A DNA stretch of 64,000 bases from Alloprevotella sp. oral taxon 473 str. F0040 (GTDB taxonomy: Bacteria; Bacteroidota; Bacteroidia; Bacteroidales; Bacteroidaceae), in assembly GCF_000318095.2 (NCBI RefSeq), contig NZ_KB290716.1:66505-130504 (forward strand), in the 5' to 3' direction. Below the pieces are notes generated by a model. It was not told where the DNA came from, did no database searches, and saw nothing but the letters and a program-made list of their open reading frames with translations. Below, one piece after another: positions 1 to 8,760 of this stretch; the first letter of the stretch is position 1; each line of letters starts with the position of its first letter. The translations under genes and the position numbers were made by a program.

Positions 1-1027
1 TGACAGCGATGTTCTGTTCTGTGACATGCTGTTGCAAGGAGTCTGCAAGTGTCATCTTAGGATCGGCCTTGGTAGGTGCATCAAGTCTGAACTGGTCCTT
101 GAGGGTTTTACGGTTGAAGTCAGCACCGTTCCATTCATAAGAGTAGCGTTGACCATATTTCAAAATACGACCTATCTTCTCTTTGGCTTGGAGCCATGCT
201 TCATTCGTTGGGATGAGGGCTACATAAGTAGAGTCTTCATTACGAATGCTGGCTCTTGCAAAATTAAGAATCTCGTTGCGACGACTCACAACAGTATCCA
301 CATATACCATCTGTCCTTTCTCATTCAAGGCACCAGGAGTCGAACGATTCCAGAGGGTGTCGATTTCAGTACGAGATGCAATCAAGTTGTTGACACTAGA
401 GAACTGTGGATAGTAACCGAGATAGTCGTAGATATTGTAGGCGAAGGGGGCAACACCATTCAAAAGATGTAGGCTACCATTGCTGGCTACTTGGGTGCTA
501 CCTTGAACAGGAATGCTGCTAAACTTGTCACCTGAGTAGATGGCATTCTTTTGGTTCATCATCTTGATTTCCTGTTTGCCGGTATAACCTTCGTGGTTAA
601 AGCGAGCAATGTGGTTACCTACAAGCTGTGACCAAACATAGTATGAGATGTCGAGTGCTTTAGTGCGACCTTCGGGAGTGCCGAGAGCGGCATACTTAGC
701 AGCAGCATCGAGAGTATCGTTCCAAGTCTTTGCATTGAAAGAACCATTAACGGGAGCCCACATGGTGAAGCTCTGAGACTGATTCAACAACTCTGCTGCT
801 GTGATAGTAGACTTGTGATCATTCTCATTGCTCAAGACCTTGGTACGCTTTAAGATTCCAGCAAAGTCTGACAAATTGGGATTGCTCTCAATGGTTTCCC
901 AAAGGGTCTTATCAGAACCTATGGTATTTTTGATATCAAAATGGTCGTCTGTGCAGGCACTTATGGCAAGCATGGCCATGGTGGCTAGTGCACCGCGAGA
1001 TACCCATTGACTTATTCTATTCTTCAT
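1..1027 (-). CDS. FAS1 (fasciclin) domain lipoprotein, C-terminus cut by window edge
   Basis: The open frame runs from ATG at 1027 to the window edge, about 342 codons. The N-terminus is a lipoprotein signal with lipobox AISAC, so the mature protein should be an outer-membrane or surface lipoprotein. Two stretches resemble the FAS1 core (xxPTNEAW type): MWAPVNGSFN about 85 residues in and ALIPTNEAW about 275 residues in. It is the last visible gene of the FAS1-SusC-SusD-FAS1 operon and lies 95 bp after the preceding FAS1 gene, with a hairpin between them. By position it is probably a surface glycan- or protein-binding accessory of the SusCD pair. That role is inferred, since FAS1 domains are adhesion modules and no substrate is visible. 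Confidence 0.8.
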   Translation of the reverse strand, partial: MKNRISQWVSRGALATMAMLAISACTDDHFDIKNTIGSDKTLWETIESNPNLSDFAGILKRTKVLSNENDHKSTITAAELLNQSQSFTMWAPVNGSFNAKTWNDTLDAAAKYAALGTPEGRTKALDISYYVWSQLVGNHIARFNHEGYTGKQEIKMMNQKNAIYSGDKFSSIPVQGSTQVASNGSLHLLNGVAPFAYNIYDYLGYYPQFSSVNNLIASRTEIDTLWNRSTPGALNEKGQMVYVDTVVSRRNEILNFARASIRNEDSTYVALIPTNEAWLQAKEKIGRILKYGQRYSYEWNGADFNRKTLKDQFRLDAPTKADPKMTLADSLQQHVTEQNIAV

Positions 1028-1062
1028 TGTGATAGGAAAGCTGAAGGTGAGAAATTATACAA

Positions 1063-1116
1063 CCTTTCTCTTGCTGCTGGCAGAAGCCTAAAGGCTTGCC
1101 AGCAACAGAGAAAAGG
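1063..1116 (-). other. Intergenic RNA hairpin between two FAS1 genes
   Basis: A long imperfect inverted repeat: CTTTCTCT / AGAGAAAAG outer arms, GCTGCTGGCA / TGCCAGCAAC middle arms, AAGCCT / AGGCTT inner arms around a two-base loop. It falls in the only sizeable gap between the two downstream FAS1 genes and has no clear U-tract. A processing, stability or attenuation element therefore fits better than a full terminator. Confidence 0.5.
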
Positions 1117-1122
1117 AAAGCT

Positions 1123-3240
1123 TTACCACTGATCTTCGGGCTCTAACGTGCCGCTAAAGACAGAGTTGGGAACTAATTCAAAATAATCAGAGAAGAACTG
1201 GCTATCAGTTTGGTTCAAAGCAGACTTGAAGCGGAGATAGTAGCTCTTACCTGGCTCCATGTGTTGCACTGTAATGATGCGGCGAAGGATGTCTCCAGAA
1301 CCAAAATTTCGAAGGTCAGTATCACCCTTACCGTCATTGACAGTGAATGAACGAGGAGCTTTCATCCAGCCGTGGTTGCGCATGTTCTTATCGTTTTCAG
1401 CATTGAGGCTTTCATCCTTTGAATCTGCTACCCAACCAATGTTATCGTTGCCTTTACCAGCTTGACGCATGTCAACGGGCAAGCCAGCGGGACGCAAGTC
1501 ATTGGGGCTATTGCCGAAATAAACTTGACACATACCGCGGAGACTGTTGTTAGAAAGTCCCATGCGGATTTCATAAGTTCCGGCAGCTGGTACGGGAGGT
1601 AACTTCAACACGAAGTCGTACAAACCAAGTACCATCAATTCATCACCTTGATAGTCACGCCAGCCACTACCACCAACCGCAGAGGAGTGAAGATAAAGGA
1701 GGCGTGTGCCTTCACTTGCATTGAGAATGTTGTTGAAAAATCCTCTGGGGAAGTAAGTGTATTTGCGATTGCTACGGCAACCGTAGGATAACAATTCAGG
1801 AAGAATGGTAGTGATGTCGAAACGGATGCGCTCTCCGCCTAAAGCAGCACGAGCAGTTTGGTCGAGCATCAAGATTTTACCAATGGGGAAATAGTATCCA
1901 TTCAACGCATTATTGTCAACGGCTTTACCATTTACTTGGTTTTCAGCAGACACCTCAATACCCTCTGCCACTACTTTTGTCATTTTAGTGTAATCATTAG
2001 GATCGTAAGTTGCTACACGATTCAAATGAATTTTGTGGTCAGTTGCAGTTTGAGTAATCTTCATCAACTCTGGGTTCTCACCCACAGTGGTGAAATAGTC
2101 AAATACATCAATAGAATATTTATTCTGCTGTGGGTTATAAGCATCACCATACTTGTAGCCCCATTCACTATAGTGCGCTACAAATTGGTTGAAGCCCATA
2201 CGCCCTTTCAAGAAGTGATAAGCCACAAACCTATTGACAGCATTTTTCTCGTTGGTTAAATCGCCTTGTGCTTCTGTACCATAAGCCGTTTCTACCTTAG
2301 CACGCACGGCAGCGACAATCTCATCTGTGTTAGTGATGGCACCACCTGTACCCAATACTGGAGCAGGAATGCCCCACTCTTTGGCGTAAACATCGTCAGT
2401 TTCGACAAAACCAGTGAAACCTAAGTAGCGGTGTTGCGCCTCTGAGAAACGACCAACTACGCCATTGAAGCGGCGTGGCTCAGTTTCGTGCTCTTGAGCT
2501 TCATAGGCTTGGTCGAGTGTTTCCACCAATTTCTTGTCCCAACCTGTAGCTTTGAGCAATGCTGTCATGACATTCATGTTGCCAGCTTCGGCAATAAGAT
2601 CGGGCACAGCCTTGCTAGAAGGAGCAATAACAGCATCAACTTCATGGATGAAACCGTTACTGGTCTTCTGGTCAGTACTTACAATTCGTGAATTACCATT
2701 GAGTTGATAATAGGTATCAATAGGAGTTTTGGAGCTATCTGTAAGCTGCTTGAGAGTAATCGAACGGTTGTTCAAATCACCTTTTGGGAAAGCACCATTT
2801 ACATAGTTTCCAAAGTTTGGACTATCATAGGCTGTTTCTGTACCATTGTCAATGACACAGCTATATGCGATACGTTGAGCCTGCTCTAGAGACAAATCAT
2901 TAACAGTCTTGCCTTCTCCCAAGAGACTGGTGATATACTTCGCCATGGCTTCATTGGTGGGCGCAAAGATGGTGTAGTTTCCACGCGCTGCCAACACAGA
3001 GCTGAGAGGAGAAGCATTGTCCTTGTTACCCAAAGTAACACGCTGCATCACCTTATAAATATCTGAGAACTTAGCATTGTCGCGCAGATGATCCGTGATG
3101 GTTTCATCCTTGCTGATGGTGAAATTACCCGTATCTACCGTTTCGCGGCAGCTTTCCAAAGAGGCAAGTACACCGAGGCCAAGTGAAGCCACGCACACAT
3201 AAGTGGCGAGTTTCTTGATGCTAAAACTATACTTGTTCAT
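1123..3240 (-). CDS. FAS1 (fasciclin) domain lipoprotein, 705 aa
   Basis: The N-terminal signal ends in lipobox SLESC with the lipidated cysteine near residue 31. A FAS1 domain follows (about residues 45-215) with the typical TIFAPTNEAM strand near residue 88 and a conserved IHEVDAVI end. A second FAS1-like segment spans roughly 215-480. The C-terminal ~200 residues look like a beta-sandwich (repeated aromatic/Gly strands, YEIRMGLSNNS, KSYYLRFKSAL) that I cannot name with certainty. The gene starts 3 bp after the susD stop, so it is translationally coupled to susD and sits where SusE/SusF-type surface binding proteins usually lie. It is best read as a cell-surface accessory of the SusCD transporter; the ligand is unknown. 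Confidence 0.85.
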   Translation of the reverse strand: MNKYSFSIKKLATYVCVASLGLGVLASLESCRETVDTGNFTISKDETITDHLRDNAKFSDIYKVMQRVTLGNKDNASPLSSVLAARGNYTIFAPTNEAMAKYITSLLGEGKTVNDLSLEQAQRIAYSCVIDNGTETAYDSPNFGNYVNGAFPKGDLNNRSITLKQLTDSSKTPIDTYYQLNGNSRIVSTDQKTSNGFIHEVDAVIAPSSKAVPDLIAEAGNMNVMTALLKATGWDKKLVETLDQAYEAQEHETEPRRFNGVVGRFSEAQHRYLGFTGFVETDDVYAKEWGIPAPVLGTGGAITNTDEIVAAVRAKVETAYGTEAQGDLTNEKNAVNRFVAYHFLKGRMGFNQFVAHYSEWGYKYGDAYNPQQNKYSIDVFDYFTTVGENPELMKITQTATDHKIHLNRVATYDPNDYTKMTKVVAEGIEVSAENQVNGKAVDNNALNGYYFPIGKILMLDQTARAALGGERIRFDITTILPELLSYGCRSNRKYTYFPRGFFNNILNASEGTRLLYLHSSAVGGSGWRDYQGDELMVLGLYDFVLKLPPVPAAGTYEIRMGLSNNSLRGMCQVYFGNSPNDLRPAGLPVDMRQAGKGNDNIGWVADSKDESLNAENDKNMRNHGWMKAPRSFTVNDGKGDTDLRNFGSGDILRRIITVQHMEPGKSYYLRFKSALNQTDSQFFSDYFELVPNSVFSGTLEPEDQW

Positions 3241-3243
3241 AAC

Positions 3244-5214
3244 TTATTTACCATTATTGGTTTTAGGCATGTACTTTTCCCAAGCTGGATTCTGCACCAA
3301 CTGGCCTCCAGTACTACCACCATAGTTCTTACCGTTCACTTTGAGTTCTTCTACATAGATTGGGTTGTAGAGAGACCAAATGGATTGAAGACGTGCGCGA
3401 ACAGCTGTGGGCAAACCTGCCCAGTCCAAACCACCCTTAGTCTTGTTTTGAGTGCTGTAAGTGAATTCACACTGGCGAACGATGTCGAACCAACGCTTAC
3501 CTTCACCAATGAATTCTCTTTGACGTTCGGCAGCAATATAATTCACAACATTGCTATAGTCTCTGTGACGAGCATCCCAAGCCTCGGCAAACTTCTTTGC
3601 CTTTTCTCCTTCTGCCACATTCTTGATAGCATCGTCTTCAAACTTTGGTGAACGAATACGCACGCTAAAGTTCTCACTACCTTCAATCAGGGTGTCAGCA
3701 CCTGGGTTGTTACGACGATAGATGTCGTCGGCAAGCATATAGGCAGTGCGTTGATTCAAGCTCTTTTGTCCCTTGGCACTTTGCACCATCACCGTTTCCT
3801 GTTTGAAATCGCTGGTCAAACGAGCCAATGCCTCTGCTTGAATTGTCATCACATCTGTAAGGCGATAAACAGGCCAGTGGGCTTTTTGAGAACTATTATT
3901 ACGCATCGAGTAAGATACCCTCCCCTGGCGTACATTAAGAGGGTTAATATCACTCACCGAAGAAGCAGCTCCTTTAATGATGGGAGTAGAGGATGCTTTA
4001 CCATTTTCATCCAAGAAACCATAGGAAACCATGCGCAGGTCAGTCTTACCATAGCCCTTTTCTACGTCAACTTTATCGGTCACGTTGAATAGACCATTGG
4101 CTGCAATCATATTACCAGCACTATGACTACCACTACCATCACCATAGAATTCTGAAGGGATAGTAGTGTTCTTTACGTTCACTCCATCAAAGTAGAGTTC
4201 AAAAATACTTTCTGGTGAAAATTGAATACCAAAGACCATGTTATACGCATCATCAGAAACAGCAAATTTTGAATCTGAATTGCGATATAAGGGGTAACGT
4301 ACATTGGCACGATAGTCCGTAGGCTTAATGTTGTTGGTCAGAAGATACTGTTGGTATTCTTCTGCTGCTTTATCAATCACGTATTGAGCATACTGCACAG
4401 ACTTTTGCAAAAGCTCTTGAGACAATGCATTTTCTTGAGCTGCTGTGAGCTCTGCGCCATTTTCACCCTTGATAGGGAAACCTTTAATCTTGGCATTTTT
4501 CACCAAGCCAGCACGCCAGAGGTACATATCTGCCAACAAGGCATACATACCATTCTGAAGGATGCGACACTTATTGTTGTAAGTATCACCATAGTTCGTA
4601 CTGGCTCTTCCAATATTATCTTCTACTTGTTTAATGAGCAGAGCCATCAAATCTGCAGCAGGTGTGGCAGGAATCTTAGAAGTACGTGCATCACGGTCTG
4701 TGTCTACAGAGTGTTCTACGAAAGGAACATCGCGATAGGCACGAACCAAATAGAAATAATATAAAGCACGCAAGGCAATCATTTCACTCTTAATGGGAGC
4801 AAAATCACCTTCTGTGAAAGAAGGATCTACCTTATCACGCACCATGCGTTCACCATTGTCAAGGACTTCGTTGCAGAAGTTGATACCTTTATACATGGAT
4901 GACCAGTCGAACATCCCTTGCGTGGGTTGTAACACCCCATCCTGCAAGTAGCGATATTCAGTCTTCTCGGTCTTGTTCAGCTCTACATTGTCAGAGCGAA
5001 ACTCTCCCCAAATGAGAATATTGCTGGTGTTTTGTGTCAATTGATAATATGCGGCATTACGCACATTCTCAACATCGTTTTTACTCCCCCAGAATTCCTC
5101 TTTCGTAATAGAGTCGGTGGGATAGAGTGTCAAGTAATCACTACAAGACACCAATCCGCCCGCCAACACAATTGCGCTGGATGTAAGGAGTTTGTTGATG
5201 ATATTTCTTTTCAT
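3244..5214 (-). CDS. SusD/RagB-family outer-membrane nutrient-binding lipoprotein
   Basis: 656 residues, longer than the usual ~500-600 for SusD. The lipoprotein signal ends at LVSC (Cys24), followed by SDYLTLYPTDSITKEEFW, the characteristic SusD N-terminus. Helical TPR-like segments follow (ALRALYYFYLVRAYRDVPFV; ALLADMYLWRAG), and the C-terminal RQREFIGEGKRWFDIVR motif is diagnostic of RagB/SusD. The protein forms the lid over the SusC barrel and captures ligand at the cell surface. It lies 133 bp after susC with a hairpin in the gap, and 3 bp before the next FAS1 gene. The transported substrate cannot be told from the sequence. Confidence 0.95.
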   Translation of the reverse strand: MKRNIINKLLTSSAIVLAGGLVSCSDYLTLYPTDSITKEEFWGSKNDVENVRNAAYYQLTQNTSNILIWGEFRSDNVELNKTEKTEYRYLQDGVLQPTQGMFDWSSMYKGINFCNEVLDNGERMVRDKVDPSFTEGDFAPIKSEMIALRALYYFYLVRAYRDVPFVEHSVDTDRDARTSKIPATPAADLMALLIKQVEDNIGRASTNYGDTYNNKCRILQNGMYALLADMYLWRAGLVKNAKIKGFPIKGENGAELTAAQENALSQELLQKSVQYAQYVIDKAAEEYQQYLLTNNIKPTDYRANVRYPLYRNSDSKFAVSDDAYNMVFGIQFSPESIFELYFDGVNVKNTTIPSEFYGDGSGSHSAGNMIAANGLFNVTDKVDVEKGYGKTDLRMVSYGFLDENGKASSTPIIKGAASSVSDINPLNVRQGRVSYSMRNNSSQKAHWPVYRLTDVMTIQAEALARLTSDFKQETVMVQSAKGQKSLNQRTAYMLADDIYRRNNPGADTLIEGSENFSVRIRSPKFEDDAIKNVAEGEKAKKFAEAWDARHRDYSNVVNYIAAERQREFIGEGKRWFDIVRQCEFTYSTQNKTKGGLDWAGLPTAVRARLQSIWSLYNPIYVEELKVNGKNYGGSTGGQLVQNPAWEKYMPKTNNGK

Positions 5215-5282
5215 GAGGTCTTAGATAAAGAGCGACAAGAGTCAACTCTATGATAAATAAGATGCTTATTGAAATGTTTCCT

Positions 5283-5324
5283 GTAGGTAAGCGGCAAAGT
5301 TCTCAAAACTTTGCCTACCCCTAC
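5283..5324 (-). other. Hairpin in the susC-susD intergenic gap
   Basis: Perfect core arms GGCAAAGTT (5293-5301) and AACTTTGCC (5307-5315), flanked by GTAGG / CCTAC outer arms. There is no good U-tract on the minus strand, so read-through is expected. This is a candidate attenuator or mRNA-stability element that would set the susC to susD ratio. Confidence 0.5.
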
Positions 5325-5347
5325 ACGGAAAACAGAGACCATTTGTG

Positions 5348-8300
5348 TTAGAAACCGAAGTTCAAGCTAAATGTAAACGAACGAGCGTTAGGCGTTTGCT
5401 GTCTGTCGATAGCAGGGCTATAACCTGCAGCTCCGTGCTCTGGCTCAACACCTGAATACTTCGTCCAACGGAAAAGGTTGTTGGCTGAGAAGTGAATATT
5501 CAGAGCTGAAAGGCCGAGTTTCTTCAGATGCTTAGCATCAACAGAATAACCCAATTGGAAATATTGGAAACGCAAGTAGTCTGCAGCTTCAACGTAGCGG
5601 TCAGAAGCCAACGCATTGAAAGAGTTTCCTGCAGAAGCATTCTTCGCACGAGGAATTTCAGTCACGTCGCCATTCTTGCGCCAGCGCCAGTTAACAGATG
5701 CCATCTGATTCTTGTTGGTACGCATATCTTCAGCTTCCATACGGGCAAGGTTGATTACCTTGTTACCTACACGGAAATTGAAGTTGGTCTTCAATGACCA
5801 GCGACCATAACGGAAGTCTACACCAAAACCACCGTTGACTTTAGGATTAGAAGAGCCTAGATAAACGATATCAAGTTCGTTGATTTGACCATCATGGTTG
5901 ATATCTTCGTAAATTACGTCACCACCTTCGAAACGATAGTTGACACCACCATAATCAAAGTACATGGGAAGAGGATTTCCGGCCTTGTCATAAATGACAT
6001 TACCGTTGGCATCACGTGCAATAGGTGCAGTCTTACCAGTAGCCTTAGCCGTATTGACTTTACCTGCAGCATCTACATACTTATTCTTCTCTTCATTTTG
6101 GAAGTAACCATTGTGGTCGTAGTCATAAGCGTAGACTCCCTTATAGCGGAAACCATAGATACCACCCAATGCGTGACCGAGCTGCACGCGCTTTACGAAG
6201 GTTTCATTCTTTTTATCAAACTGACCATTCATGGAAGCCAAGACATTCTTGTCCATTTCCGTCACAACGTTCAAGTTTTGCGCTACGTTTGCACGTAGGG
6301 TTACGTTAAACTTGCCAATGTTCAAGATGGGCTTCGTAGAGACAAAGAGTTCCCAACCTTCATTCTCCATTCGACCCACATTACCATTGGCAATGTTAGA
6401 ATAACCAGTTGAAGAAGGAATACGAATGTTAGACATGAGGAGGTCTGAAGTATACTTCTTATAGACACTCAAGTCAAATTGGAACAAGTCATCTAGCAAG
6501 TTGAGGTTGAAACCAAGGTTCCAAGACTTTGTCTTCTCCCAACGAATCTCCGTAAGACGGAGGTTATCAGGAGCAATACCTTGCTTACCAAGGTATGAAC
6601 CATAAGAACTATACTTATTGTAAATCAAACCTTCTCCAAACCAAGCATTACCGTTCACACCCCAGCTAGGACGAACAGCCAACATGCTCACATATTTTTT
6701 CAAAGGCTTGAAGAAACCTTCGTCTGAGATATTCCAACGACCAGAGATACCAGGGAAGAATCCCCATTTGTTACCCGAGCCGAACTTAGTCATACCATCA
6801 GCACGAACTGTGAAGTCTACGACATATTTTGAACCATAAGCATAGTGCAAAGTACCTGTTCCGTTCATGCTTCTATGTGTACCAGTGGAAGAGCCAGTAC
6901 CTGTGAGATAGCCTGGAACGGTGGGGTCACTAATACCACCAGAAATACCAGAGAACGCTAAGTCTTGTTTGGTAGAACTACTTGTATTAATTTCGTAACG
7001 TCCCAATACTTGCAAAGAGTGATTCTCGGGAAGATGAGGACGGAACATCAGAGAGTGACGCGAAGTGAACGAGAAGTTCTTAGAGTCAGAGTTGTTGGTA
7101 AGGTCCACACCTTGTGTCCAGTTGTTAGAAGTCAACTGATGCGGATAGTAAGAAGAGGTCGTTTCTGTGTACGCGTTGATATGTACCTCCGCAGTATAAT
7201 TCAACTGCGTAGTCTCTTCGTCCTTACCCAAGAACTTATATTCCAAAGAGAATTGTGGAGTAATCGTATAAGTGCTCTGACGATTCCAAGCCAAGTTAGC
7301 AATCGCCACAGGGTTACCATTGTCCACCATGTCACCCAAATAGTAAGAGGTCAAACCAGAGTTATTGGGCAACAGACGATTTTTATAGGCATCACCAGCC
7401 TTAGGTGGCATAAGGTAATACTCACCAGTATCAAAGTAGTTACCAGTCGCTTGGTCATATTCCCAACGATTCACCGCCATGTTGGGCATTGCCTTGTAGG
7501 CCTTATCCAAGATGTTACCGTTGTTACGGTTGTTCTTGGTGTAAGTGAGGGAGAAGTCAGAAGAGAATTTGATGCGGTCAGACACATAGTAGTCAAGTGT
7601 CAGACGAGTAGAGAAGCGATCGAGAGATTGCTTGATGATCGTACCTGTTTCGTGGTCATATCCACCAGACACACGGAAGGTCACCTTCTCACCACCACCA
7701 GAGAGGTTCACACCATAGTTTTGCTTCGTACCAAACTGGGTCACTTCTTTCACCCAATCCGTGCTCTTATTATAGTTTTCATAATAAGCAGGATGGCTGC
7801 GAAGGTAAAGCAACTCTACAATACTTGAAGCATAGTCACTCTGATTGGGGTTAAAGTAAGCTTCTTTCAACATCATGGAGTAGCCAGGACCATCGAGCAT
7901 ATTGAGACCCTTAGGCTGCCACGCACCATTGAAGCGATAGCTGAAATTCACCTTCGTCTTACCACGCTTACCGCGACGTGTCGTGATTTCAATAACACCA
8001 TTAGAACCGCGTGCACCCCAGATAGCAGTAGAAGCAGCATCTTTGAGCACCTTGATGCTCGCGATGTCCTCAGGATTCACTTGGAGAAGAGTAGCAAACT
8101 GTTCTTCGTTATCAAGGTTATTGAGGTCGAGTGAAGACACATCCTGTCCGTCGAGAGGATAGCCATTCACCACGATAAGAGGCTCTTGCGAACCGTTGAT
8201 AGAACTCACACCACGCAAGCGCATAGAAGTACCAGAACCAAGGTTACCAGAGTTGGCCACGATATCGAGACCAGCGATTTCACCTTGAAGAGCTTCACCT

Positions 8301-8749
8301 GCAGTAGTGAAGGACAGACCCTCTTTGCTGTCCATATTGAGGGTTTGAGTAGCCGTTGAAACTTCCTTTGGTGGAATATCCAAACCATTGGAACGCACAC
8401 GACGTTTCGTCACAACATCCACCGTAGAGATGGCATTGCGGTCGTGTAATTCAATGCGGAAAGTGGTGCGTGCACCGATGTTATCAATACGAGAAGTTTG
8501 ATAACCTATATAAGAAATCTCAAGACGGTTGTTGGGATTCTTAATAGTCATGGTGAAGTTACCGCTCATGTCGGTCTGAGCAGCCGATACTACGCGGTTA
8601 CTCTTATCCTTCTCCACGACGTTAGCCATAACGATAGCACCATCTGTCTTGCTAAATACATGACCAGAGATGCGCTTCTGCTGCGCAAAGGCCGCCGTAG
8701 TGCAACACAAGGCAAGTACAATCGTTGAAGTATACTTTATGTGGTTCAT
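5348..8749 (-). CDS. SusC/RagA-family TonB-dependent outer-membrane transporter
   Basis: 1133 residues. A Sec signal (cleavage expected after AAFA, residue 22) is followed by a carboxypeptidase-regulatory-like beta-sandwich (about 28-100; ISGHVFSKTDGAIVMANV ... ISYIGYQ). The TonB plug domain covers about 130-255 and contains LRGVSSINGSQEPLIVVNG and IASIKVLKDAASTAIWGARG, both SusC hallmarks. A long TonB-dependent beta-barrel ends in RSFTFSLNFGF with the terminal Phe typical of outer-membrane barrels. No N-terminal STN domain is seen, so signalling to an anti-sigma factor is not suggested. It is the second gene of the operon, 11 bp after the large FAS1 gene. Its family imports oligosaccharides or peptides with TonB energy; the cargo here is unknown. 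Confidence 0.96.
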   Translation of the reverse strand: MNHIKYTSTIVLALCCTTAAFAQQKRISGHVFSKTDGAIVMANVVEKDKSNRVVSAAQTDMSGNFTMTIKNPNNRLEISYIGYQTSRIDNIGARTTFRIELHDRNAISTVDVVTKRRVRSNGLDIPPKEVSTATQTLNMDSKEGLSFTTAGEALQGEIAGLDIVANSGNLGSGTSMRLRGVSSINGSQEPLIVVNGYPLDGQDVSSLDLNNLDNEEQFATLLQVNPEDIASIKVLKDAASTAIWGARGSNGVIEITTRRGKRGKTKVNFSYRFNGAWQPKGLNMLDGPGYSMMLKEAYFNPNQSDYASSIVELLYLRSHPAYYENYNKSTDWVKEVTQFGTKQNYGVNLSGGGEKVTFRVSGGYDHETGTIIKQSLDRFSTRLTLDYYVSDRIKFSSDFSLTYTKNNRNNGNILDKAYKAMPNMAVNRWEYDQATGNYFDTGEYYLMPPKAGDAYKNRLLPNNSGLTSYYLGDMVDNGNPVAIANLAWNRQSTYTITPQFSLEYKFLGKDEETTQLNYTAEVHINAYTETTSSYYPHQLTSNNWTQGVDLTNNSDSKNFSFTSRHSLMFRPHLPENHSLQVLGRYEINTSSSTKQDLAFSGISGGISDPTVPGYLTGTGSSTGTHRSMNGTGTLHYAYGSKYVVDFTVRADGMTKFGSGNKWGFFPGISGRWNISDEGFFKPLKKYVSMLAVRPSWGVNGNAWFGEGLIYNKYSSYGSYLGKQGIAPDNLRLTEIRWEKTKSWNLGFNLNLLDDLFQFDLSVYKKYTSDLLMSNIRIPSSTGYSNIANGNVGRMENEGWELFVSTKPILNIGKFNVTLRANVAQNLNVVTEMDKNVLASMNGQFDKKNETFVKRVQLGHALGGIYGFRYKGVYAYDYDHNGYFQNEEKNKYVDAAGKVNTAKATGKTAPIARDANGNVIYDKAGNPLPMYFDYGGVNYRFEGGDVIYEDINHDGQINELDIVYLGSSNPKVNGGFGVDFRYGRWSLKTNFNFRVGNKVINLARMEAEDMRTNKNQMASVNWRWRKNGDVTEIPRAKNASAGNSFNALASDRYVEAADYLRFQYFQLGYSVDAKHLKKLGLSALNIHFSANNLFRWTKYSGVEPEHGAAGYSPAIDRQQTPNARSFTFSLNFGF

Positions 8750-8760
8750 AATGGCTGAGA

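Noticed and set aside
6965..7828. 287-codon plus-strand frame inside susC
   Set aside because: Antisense shadow of the TonB-dependent receptor; the translation has no domain.
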